A DNA stretch of 64,000 nt from Dermatemys mawii (taxonomy: Eukaryota > Chordata > Testudines > Dermatemydidae), in the NCBI GenBank assembly GCA_007922305.1, contig ML677335.1:14785734-14849733 (forward strand), written 5' to 3'. The notes under the pieces are model-generated. The model saw only the letters and a list, made by a program, of their open reading frames with translations. It had not been told where the DNA came from and did not search any database. Each line of letters starts with the position of its first letter. Position 1 is the first letter of the stretch. The position numbers were made by a program, and so were the translations under genes. Positions 61,101 through 64,000 of the stretch are shown here, piece after piece.

Positions 61101-61479
61101 CAGTCTAGAACCTTTATTTTTTGCTACTTCTAGTTGGTCTTCGTATTGTAATATGTTATTGAGAAAAGTGTGTAAGTGAAACTAAGACTAAACTAATATA
61201 CAGTATTAGGGTGACCAGATGTCCTGATTTTATAGGGACAGTCCCGATATTTGGGGCTTTTTCCTATATAGGCTCCTATTACCCCTCAACCCGTCCCAAT
61301 TTTTCACAGTTGCTATCTGGTCAGCCTATGCAGTATATACTTTTCATTTTAAAGTATATATTCTTTTTCTTATTAACTAGAGTATTTAGTTTGCAATAAG
61401 ATCTAAATGAGTTAATATTTTTGTTTTATATAGTACTAGAAATGTACAGCAAACTAAAAGAGCAGATGAATGCAAAAAG
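22026..61479 (+). CDS. EXOC6: EXOC6 (exocyst complex component 6, Sec15A), 5' part of gene, partial
   Basis: Coding exons are 26514-26596 (or, alternatively, 22026-22147), 58595-58766, 60074-60121, 60209-60299 and 61434-61479; the rest lies beyond the window. With the CpG-island exon they encode 146 complete residues plus two bases of the next codon. Landmarks are HERILQEIESTDTACVGPTL, SVYDDQPNAHQRFMEKLDAC, NFHHQGFVDAITELLKVRAD, VTDTNRRLQDAGKE and VLEMYSKLKEQMNAK. VYDDQPNAH and NFHHQGF point to EXOC6 rather than EXOC6B. The family protein has about 800 residues. This part is the N-terminal helical and coiled-coil section that builds the exocyst core with its partner subunits; the Rab11-binding C-terminal domain is outside the window. 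Exocyst tethers secretory and recycling vesicles to the plasma membrane, and the mouse gene is linked to erythroid transferrin recycling (hbd). Confidence 0.95.
22148..23030. other. Non-coding DNA downstream of the alternative exon
   Basis: This is intronic for the upstream isoform. It is AT-rich with no recognised repeat. The ORF at 22704-22928 has no family resemblance or splice context. Confidence 0.35.
23031..24540 (+). mobile_element. PIF/Harbinger-type element with a degraded Myb/SANT-like gene
   Basis: The left end carries the GGCTTGTCTACAC / GGCCTGGCCTACAGTATGGG motif typical of these elements. 23358-23570 encodes a SANT-like start (RKRAPTWTKWEVVDLIAVWG then EESVMAELC) with tryptophans spaced as in Myb/SANT domains, and then breaks. 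After a decayed stretch, 23800-24000 encodes an acidic tract (DDFLEDEEEEEEDSAQEASD) and SQELFIALEPIPSTLSQGWV, the usual C-terminal part of this Myb-like protein. A coding-like minus-strand stretch follows (24097-24462). The core of the SANT domain is missing, so the gene is dead. No right terminal repeat was confirmed; GTCTACGCTGGG near 24520 may be its residue. Confidence 0.7.
24552..24805 (+). mobile_element. hAT (Charlie-like) MITE
   Basis: The left end is CAGTGGTCATCAAATT. The right end is GTTTGAAGACCCCTG, whose reverse complement is CAGGGGTCTTCAAAC, an imperfect terminal inverted repeat. The flanks ATTTAAAA (24544-24551) and GTTTAAAG (24806-24813) share the six central bases, consistent with a decayed 8-bp hAT target duplication. 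Internally there is a stem: GGAAAGTGGAAGCTTTCACT at 24690-24709 is close to palindromic. No coding is present. Confidence 0.75.
24814..26329. other. Non-coding DNA upstream of the CpG-island exon
   Basis: 24830-25400 contains recurring degenerate words (CACATATCTGG, TTGGATC, CCAACTTG) that suggest an old tandem or duplicated repeat. 25475-25990 is open on the minus strand for 153 codons, but that frame shows no motif, and repeated GTAACAGGGTCCAG-like words run through it. From 26140 the sequence becomes pyrimidine- and C-rich as it enters the EXOC6 promoter. Confidence 0.35.
26511..26520 (+). promoter_or_regulatory. YY1-type motif overlapping the start codon
   Basis: AAGATGGCGG matches the known YY1 motif (AAnATGGCGGC core), which is often found just downstream of transcription starts and can overlap the initiator ATG. 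It also gives the start codon a strong context (A at -3, G at +4). Binding is inference. Confidence 0.6.
26514..26596 (+). CDS. EXOC6: EXOC6 exon 1 (CpG-island coding exon)
   Basis: It encodes MAESLPEHERILQEIESTD then TACVGPTL plus the first two bases (CG) of an Arg codon. The donor is GTAAGG at 26597. The sequence PEHERILQEIESTDTACVGP is the conserved N-terminus of vertebrate EXOC6. The few residues before it (MAESL) are shorter than the N-terminus I recall for human (MAENSESLGTV). The ATG chosen is the only one in frame before the conserved block. It ends in phase 2, exactly as the upstream alternative exon does. Confidence 0.95.
28511..29683 (+). mobile_element. CR1 LINE, 5'-truncated and inactive
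   Basis: The sequence starts at TTCTCATGGATTAGTAACTG, which aligns with 15288-15308 of the CR1 at 14603-16447. It continues through a broken RT region (VVKFTYDKKLFKTV, with the catalytic DD replaced) and ends at TATGGCTGTTCTTATGTTCT. A 12-bp unit (GACAAAATGGCA) is repeated near 28762-28792. Just upstream, AGAGGCAGAGGCATTC occurs twice (28464-28479 and 28495-28510), and the second copy abuts the element. Confidence 0.88.
31650..32580 (+). mobile_element. LTR-retrotransposon-like sequence with TATA box and internal repeat
   Basis: A GC-richer island in AT-rich intron. TATAAAAG lies at 31768-31775. Downstream, the block ACTCTGGCCATTGGGCCACG with CATAGAGGCACTGTAT recurs in degenerate form from about 32212, 32302 and 32360. 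The far end reads CCAGACCCAAAGACGGCC. The texture matches LTR/leader regions of Gypsy-like elements known in turtles, but no RT coding is present and I found no paired ends. It could be an unrelated repeat family. Confidence 0.45.
33395..33575. mobile_element. Harbinger-type MITE remnant
   Basis: The left end reads GCTTGGTCTACACAC and the right end GTGTTTACACAGAGG, a weak inverted relation, around a core with AAACCAATTAAGTGTGCCCA. This layout is that of common MITEs with GGTCTACAC ends. The TSD is not clear. Confidence 0.4.
33660..34257 (-). mobile_element. Solo LTR, copy B
   Basis: The plus strand starts TGTGACAAAGCTCC and ends GACTCCATCACA, so the element itself runs TGTGATGGAGTC...GCTTTGTCACA on the minus strand. 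It is 598 bp long. The flanks are CTAT (33656-33659) and CTAT (34258-34261), an exact 4-bp TSD. It shares long blocks with copies A and C (CAAAGGCTACTCCAGGCCAA and TCTGGAGTAGAGGGTGGGCC-like on the minus strand). No internal coding is present, so it is a solo LTR. Confidence 0.85.
37872..39260 (-). mobile_element. Penelope-like retroelement, 3' half (RT end, linker, GIY-YIG region)
   Basis: Read from 39260 downwards in shifting frames: IFIIWTDSLNSFVDFHHTTT then SINFLDITI (the end of the RT palm and thumb); a linker with HLAVTCHPTLELIWGVIKQL, LDGDPNLKEILPEAPLQAF and LNLSKLIIRSKFP; a Cys-rich motif with CQDNRC and KTCRHI; and a GIY-YIG-like block, HGSYTCLSQHVVSLIQCTKW then PNNNYVSKTRQTI. This order is diagnostic of Penelope-like elements. 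A 24-bp tandem duplication (38561-38584 and 38585-38608) doubles the Cys motif. The catalytic GETGQT-type sequence is mutated (SKTRQT) and frames are broken, so the copy is dead. The 3' end carries TCGAAAGCTTGTCTCTC. Confidence 0.8.
39276..39292. repeat. (TG)n microsatellite
   Basis: Seventeen bases of alternating TG, directly visible, just beyond the 5' limit of the Penelope-like sequence. Confidence 0.9.
40975..41713 (+). mobile_element. CR1 LINE 3' end, interrupted by a MITE
   Basis: Left piece: GAGGAGTTGCAAGCAGTTTG and CAAAACGATCTTGACAAATG, then AATAAAGTGCAAAGTA. Right piece: ACTTCACTTAGGAAGGAAAA, TGGAGGCTTTTAAAAACAGG, TCTTGAGGTCCCTTCCAGTC and the terminal GTGTCTGTGATTCTGTGA. The two pieces join cleanly when 41087-41271 is removed. 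The 3' end type (ATTCTGTGA) differs from the ATTCTTATG ends of the copies at 14603 and 28511, so at least two CR1 lineages are present. Confidence 0.88.
41087..41263 (+). mobile_element. 177-bp hAT-type MITE nested in a CR1
   Basis: The left end is TAGGGTTGCCAACTCT; the right end is AGAGTTGGGAACCCTA, with 15 of 16 bases matching as an inverted repeat. The flanks are GCAAAGTA (41079-41086) and GCAAAATA (41264-41271), an 8-bp duplication with one change. No coding is present. The insertion therefore postdates the CR1. Confidence 0.88.
42110..44115 (-). mobile_element. Older CR1 LINE (minus strand), split by a younger CR1
   Basis: The two outer pieces are 42110-42525 and 43220-44115. On the plus strand they read AAATTGTCAGTGATGGAATA, AGATTAAATAGCCCATTATT and AACTTTCTCTTTGTTAAGAT, then TAATCCTTTAATTGTTCTTG, CTGAACCCTCTCCAATTTAT and GTGATGATTTTATGTTTTCT. 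These are the antisense 3' UTR and C-terminal RT region of a turtle-type CR1. The reading resumes without loss across the inner element. Confidence 0.85.
42526..43219 (-). mobile_element. Younger CR1 LINE nested in an older CR1
   Basis: The 148-codon minus-strand stretch 43195-42749 encodes MLPLYKSMVHPHLEYCVQVW, PHLKKDILELKNVQKRATKM and HNTRSRGHHMKLIDSKFKTN, the CR1 RT C-terminus. The 3' end at 42526 reads CATAAGAACGTTATACTGG on the plus strand. TTTCTA flanks both sides (42520-42525 and 43220-43225), a short target duplication. It is less broken than the outer copy, as expected if younger. Confidence 0.88.
46340..46750 (+). repeat. Degenerate minisatellite-like tandem repeat
   Basis: About seven or eight imperfect units of roughly 50 bp share the words CTGTCACTGCA, CCCCAA, CCTATCCCCAGAGACCCCCA and ATCCCACTGAAT. 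The low purine content of the plus strand leaves frames open by chance, giving a 192-codon ORF with no protein features. Confidence 0.6.
47590..48190 (-). mobile_element. Possible LTR fragment
   Basis: A GC-richer block within AT-rich intron. It has TCTAATTTATTAAACATAG (47707-47725), which on the minus strand gives a polyadenylation-like region, and many CCT-rich segments. No paired ends, TSD or coding were found. Confidence 0.3.
49381..49640. repeat. G-rich transposon-derived repeat
   Basis: A G-rich stretch with a run of 14 G (49460-49473), followed by GGGCCAAAAAGTTTGCCCAC at 49610-49629. The latter is a common terminal segment of a reptile DNA-element family. The long G runs could form quadruplexes. 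The exact family and left end are uncertain. Confidence 0.45.
51919..52310 (+). repeat. MIR-like CORE-SINE split by an inverted-repeat insertion
   Basis: The left half (51921-52012) reads TTGTGGTTAAGAGATTGAAC, TGACTCTGCCATTGACACT and CTGTGTGACTTTCGGCAA. The right half (from 52226) resumes as TGTCTCAGTTTTCTTTCTGC, AGAATGGGAATAACAATACT. These are consecutive parts of MIR/CORE-SINE repeats. The about 210 bp between them includes an inverted copy of the end of the left half and a 15-bp direct repeat (see the separate entry). Confidence 0.7.
51977..52066. repeat. 36-bp inverted repeat (hairpin)
   Basis: Arm 51977-52012 and arm 52031-52066 are complementary at 35 of 36 positions, with an 18-nt spacer (52013-52030). 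The left arm is SINE sequence. The right arm is its inverted duplicate and carries the antisense of the same motif (AGTCACACAGAGTGTCAATG). Confidence 0.95.
54600..55790. mobile_element. Possible LTR-type repeat
   Basis: This section resembles a long LTR-like turtle repeat, with AGGGAGCGATCCCTTGGGAA, the polypurine AGAAGGAGAGAGAGAGATAT, and the end segment TCCATCACAACTTATCTTTG. I found no inverted ends or TSD and no coding. The identification is by recall only. Confidence 0.35.
55812..55852. repeat. AT-rich low-complexity tract
   Basis: Repeated TATAATA words over about 40 bp, directly visible, with no other content. Confidence 0.8.
56034..56801 (-). mobile_element. Solo LTR, copy C (longer variant)
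   Basis: The plus strand starts TGTGACAAAGCTCC and ends GGTCTGACTCCGTCACA. The flanks are CTCT (56030-56033) and CTCT (56802-56805), an exact 4-bp TSD. At 768 bp it is 170 bp longer than copy B. The extra or diverged sequence lies around 56130-56290 and 56520-56660, where repeated TTAACTGG/CTTAATGACC words occur. The terminal 60-70 bp are nearly the same as in copy B. Confidence 0.85.
56881..57018 (+). mobile_element. Short hAT-type MITE (copy 2)
   Basis: It starts CAGGGGTGCTGGAAC and ends near GTTCCAGCACCTAATA. It is flanked by ATTACATG on both sides (56873-56880 and 57019-57026), an exact 8-bp duplication. It shares its interior, inverted, with 19183-19317. The last bases before the right TSD differ from the expected end, so the terminus is slightly damaged. 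Confidence 0.82.
58595..58766 (+). CDS. EXOC6: EXOC6 exon 2
   Basis: 172 bp between acceptor TTTAACAG and donor GTAAGA. It begins with the third base of the split Arg codon, then encodes 57 residues: SVYDDQPNAHQRFMEKLDAC, IHNHDREIEKMCNFHHQGFV, DAITELLKVRADAEKLK. This is the most conserved N-terminal helix region of Sec15 proteins and separates EXOC6 (VYDDQPNAH) from EXOC6B (VYDGEEHG in recalled human sequence). It is the first exon shared by both isoforms. It ends in phase 0. Confidence 0.97.
60074..60121 (+). CDS. EXOC6: EXOC6 exon 3 (48 bp)
   Basis: The acceptor is TTTTTAAG and the donor GTGAGA. It encodes exactly 16 residues, VQVTDTNRRLQDAGKE, phase 0 at both ends, so skipping it would keep frame. 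It belongs to the N-terminal coiled-coil segment. It is too short to be found by ORF length and was placed by homology and splice sites. Confidence 0.95.
60122..60208 (+). other. EXOC6: EXOC6 intron 3 (87 bp)
   Basis: GTGAGA to ATCTAAG. It is unusually short beside the about 32-kb first intron. It is AT-rich with a T-run (60187-60194) near the acceptor. Confidence 0.93.
60209..60299 (+). CDS. EXOC6: EXOC6 exon 4
   Basis: 91 bp encoding VIAQTEEIIRCRIQQRNITT then VVEKLQLSLP plus one base (G), with donor GTGAGT at 60300. Human EXOC6, as I recall it, has Cys where this sequence has Ser in LQLSLP. Otherwise the block RCRIQQRNITTVVEKLQL is typical of EXOC6. Confidence 0.96.
61207..61328 (+). mobile_element. 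122-bp hAT-type MITE in EXOC6 intron 4
   Basis: The left end is TAGGGTGACCAGAT; the right end is ATCTGGTCAGCCTA, a 13-of-14 inverted match. The flanks are TACAGTAT (61199-61206) and TGCAGTAT (61329-61336), an 8-bp duplication with one change. Its first bases resemble the ends of the MITE at 41087, but the interiors differ. It ends about 100 bp before exon 5. Confidence 0.85.
61434..61479 (+). CDS. EXOC6: EXOC6 exon 5 (last exon in window)
   Basis: 46 bp between acceptor TTTTATATAG and donor GTGAGT. It completes the Val codon from exon 4 and encodes LEMYSKLKEQMNAK, leaving two bases (AG) of the next codon. LEMYSKLKEQM is strongly conserved in EXOC6. The next exon should begin with a purine completing Arg, followed by a sequence like YYSALKT, beyond 64000. 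Confidence 0.95.
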
Positions 61480-62908
61480 GTGAGTGAATTTATTTCTGTA
61501 ATTGAAGTGTAACTTTTGTAATGAATGGGTTCATCTACTTGTCTTTTACAATTATTAGCAGACTGATAAGGCTAGTAAGGTCAAGACATAGTGAATCATA
61601 TAGTCAGGTCTTTTCATCATTCCTTGCCTTTGTTTCAGTTATGCCATTACAAATTAACAGGCGTTACATTAAAAATAAAACAATTTTAGGATCTTAATTA
61701 AGAAACTTGAGAAAACAGTTTTTACCTAAACAAGCATGAATACAATGGAAATGTATTTTAGGACACAAAATGTAAACTTTTATTAATACTCTAAAACAAT
61801 TTAAGGACAAAGAATAAAAAGTGATCCTTAGGGCCTTTAGCAGAAATGGTAAAATAATGGTCCCTTTTTGGTTCATTAATACCCCAGTAATCTATCGTAG
61901 TACATGAAAATGTATAATTCAGTTTCCCATATTTGGAATATGGAATATTCCCATATTCCCATAATTCAGTTTCTTCACTGGCAGAAATTTTGTTAGTCTC
62001 GTATTTATTTGAAACAATTAGTGTAATGTATAAAAATTTTCTCTTTTCTATATGCACAAAAATGTTAACTCTAAAAGATATTCTCTAGACGTTAGAGTTG
62101 GATTAGGGTTTGCTGTTTACTACCTATAGGCTAGTTCACTGGTTTGCAGTCTTGTCAAAGTAAGGGGCAGAATGGTGTTGCAGTGTCTTTGGAGCAGCCC
62201 AGCAGGGAGACTAACTCCTCGAGTCACAGTCTCCTATTCAGTGTTCCCACTATTCTGGGAAGAGGAAGTAAACTCCCTGGACCTATACTCATTGTAGTGT
62301 ATGTTCCCTAACATACAGGTACCACTTTCTGCTTGCTAGAATAACTGTTCTGCGGAGCCTGCTGCTTCCTGCATGCTGCAAGTGGTGAGACAGCACACTA
62401 GTTAAAGTGGTCATGTCCTCTTACTTCCCTGCACTGTTGCACAGGACAGGCACAGTCTGGCTTTATAATTGGCTAGCTGTTAAATTACTGAACGGAATCA
62501 TGGAGGCATCACATAAGTAAGCTTCAATGGCAGTTATTTTGTTTACATCATTTTAATTTCAGGTAATCTATAATTTTTGTAGTTTGACTCCCATTGGTTC
62601 TTTGGGGTTGTTTGTTTGGTTTTTTTTACTATTATTGAGAAGTCATCAGTACTCTTCAAAGCTAAAAATAACCTTCAGTCCTCTAAAGATTTAGTGCTAT
62701 GTCACCTCCGGTGGAAAAATTTGAAGGAGAGGAAATGTTACCTGGGAAACTGCAAGTCAAGAACTGTGGCATTACAGAGGTATCAGCCCACCAGAGTAGG
62801 AGTTAGGACATATCATCATCATCCCACTAGAAGGAAGGCCGAAGGGTAAGGTCCTCTAATAGCATCTATATCCTCAGAGCTGCATTGAAATCCCATGGAG
62901 ATCTAGAG
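61480..62908 (+). other. EXOC6: EXOC6 intron 5, first part
   Basis: From GTGAGT. It is AT-rich with no further exon found. A small duplication, ATATTCCCATATTCCCATA, lies near 61944-61962. Confidence 0.7.
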
Positions 62909-63307
62909 CACTGGCTCTCAACCTTTCCAGACTCCTGTATCCCTTTCAGGAGTCTGATTTGTCTTGAGTAGCCCAAGTTTCACCTCACTTAAAAATGACT
63001 TGCTTACAAAATCAGACATAAAAATACAAAAGTGTAACTGCTTACTTTCTCATTTTTACCATATAAAACAAATTGATTGGAAGATAAATATTTTACTTAT
63101 ATTTCAGTGTGATACTTACCATATAATAATATATAGAGCAATATAAACAAGTCATTGTCTGTATGAAATTTTAGTTCCTATTGAAGTCACTAATGTTTTT
63201 TATATAGCCTCTTTTAAAACTAGGTAAATATTTACATGAGTTATCGTACCCCCTGGAAGACCTCTGTGTGACCCATGGGCACATGTTCCTCTGATTGAGA
63301 ACAATTG
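62909..63307 (+). mobile_element. hAT (Charlie-like) non-autonomous element
   Basis: The left end is CACTGGCTCTCAACC; the right end is GATTGAGAACAATTG, an imperfect inverted repeat of the CAnTGnTCTCAAnC type. The left flank ATCTAGAG matches the NTCTAGAN target preference known for Charlie-type hATs; the right flank (CCTGAGAG) is only partly matched. The interior is AT-rich and non-coding, with blocks such as AAAATCAGACATAAAAATAC typical of this turtle family. Confidence 0.75.
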
Positions 63308-63460
63308 CCTGAGAGCATTCAAGTTGAGAGACAGTATCTTCATGCTACTGCTCAGGCTCTTTTCTTCTTTATAGTATGGCTCTGTCGTTAACTGTGGGAC
63401 TATCGTTTCCTTACAACTTAGGCCTGGTCTACAGTACACGATTAAGTGGAATTTAGCTAT

Positions 63461-64000
63461 TGTGATACAGCATGGCCAGAGGGCAGCAGGAGAGTGTAGA
63501 GGGAAGCAAGTTTACTAGAAGGTTGGAGCACCTGGAGCCAATTAAGGCACCTGAAACCAATTAGAGTAACTGAAACCAGGCACATGATAAAACCCCCCTG
63601 CTTCAGTCAGTCAGTTAAAAAGGAATTGGAGCGGTTTGGAGGAGTTGGAGCGGAGAGCAGTTTGGAGCAGTTTGAAGGAGTTGGAGCAGAGAGAAGTTTG
63701 GAGGAAAGCAGAGGAGAGTTTGAAGAAGTGCTGCAGTGTGCTAAGAAGACCTAGACTATAGGTAAAGGGACACCTGACTTGTGCAGAGAGAGGGTAGGAG
63801 GCCCCACAAGCTGAAGGGTAGGAGAGAGAAGTAGCCCAGGGGAAGGAATAGCTAGTTCAAGTAGTTTACTGCTATCCTCAGGGCCCCTGGGCTGGGACCC
63901 GGAGTAGGGGGCGGGCCCGGGTCCCTCCCTCTCCACTCCCCTACTCTAGAATACTAGTGGGGCAGTTAATACCCTGTTCAGGGGCAAGAAATGGTGCCCT
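63461..64000 (+). mobile_element. LTR-like sequence, copy D, cut by the window edge
   Basis: It starts TGTGATACAGCATGGCC after a Harbinger-like end (GGCCTGGTCTACAGTACACG, 63421-63440). It shares layout words with copies A-C (GGAGCACCTGGAGCCAATTA, CCCCTGGGCTGGGACCCGGA, GGGGGCGGGCCCGGGTCCC). An internal GGAGTTGGAGCGGA / AGCAGTTTGGAG repeat lies at 63625-63720. The far end is outside the window, so solo LTR versus full element cannot be decided. Confidence 0.6.

Noticed and set aside
1..64000. CRISPR arrays, prokaryotic operons, tRNA or rRNA genes
   Set aside because: No regular short repeats with spacers, no compact gene runs, and no cloverleaf or rRNA-like sequence was seen; the DNA is clearly vertebrate.

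Overview
The window looks like ordinary vertebrate nuclear DNA, most likely from a turtle (Testudines). The evidence is long introns with GT/AG splice signals, a CpG-island promoter, and an interspersed-repeat load made of CR1 LINEs (3' ends with repeated ATTCTTATG/TTCTTATG or ATTCTGTGA motifs), Harbinger-type Myb/SANT elements, a ZMYM-like hAT transposase copy, short hAT-type MITEs, a Penelope-like element and 4-bp-TSD solo LTRs. The clade call rests on repeat style remembered from turtle genomes, not on a database search.

The only host gene I can support is EXOC6 (exocyst subunit Sec15A), on the plus strand and running off the right edge. Its CpG-island first exon is at 26514-26596. Exons 2-5 are at 58595-58766, 60074-60121, 60209-60299 and 61434-61479. 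Every junction keeps frame and uses GT/AG sites. Intron 1 is about 32 kb and intron 3 only 87 bp. A second, upstream first exon is at 22026-22147. It encodes a different 40-residue N-terminus, ends in the same phase, and splices in frame into exon 2. The gene therefore appears to have two alternative promoters about 4.5 kb apart, one CpG-rich and one CpG-poor.

Layout: 1-1245 is a broken hAT transposase (minus strand); 1246-2170 its G-rich flank; 2171-14600 intergenic DNA with a solo LTR inside a SINE-like repeat; 14603-16447 a dead CR1; 18429-19560 a Harbinger-like remnant cut by a CR1 fragment and a MITE; 22026-22147 the alternative EXOC6 exon; 23031-24805 a Harbinger element and a hAT MITE; 26330-27100 the CpG island; 26597-58594 intron 1, packed with CR1 copies (one nested in another), a Penelope-like element, LTRs, MITEs and a split MIR-like SINE holding a near-perfect 36-bp inverted repeat; 58595-64000 exons 2-5 with small introns and hAT MITEs, ending in a fourth LTR-like sequence cut by the window edge.

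I see no previously undescribed multi-gene system. The observations most worth checking are the alternative EXOC6 first exon, the Penelope-like element with its GIY-YIG region and hammerhead-like terminal motif, the LTR group with exact 4-bp target duplications, and the foldback insertion inside the SINE.
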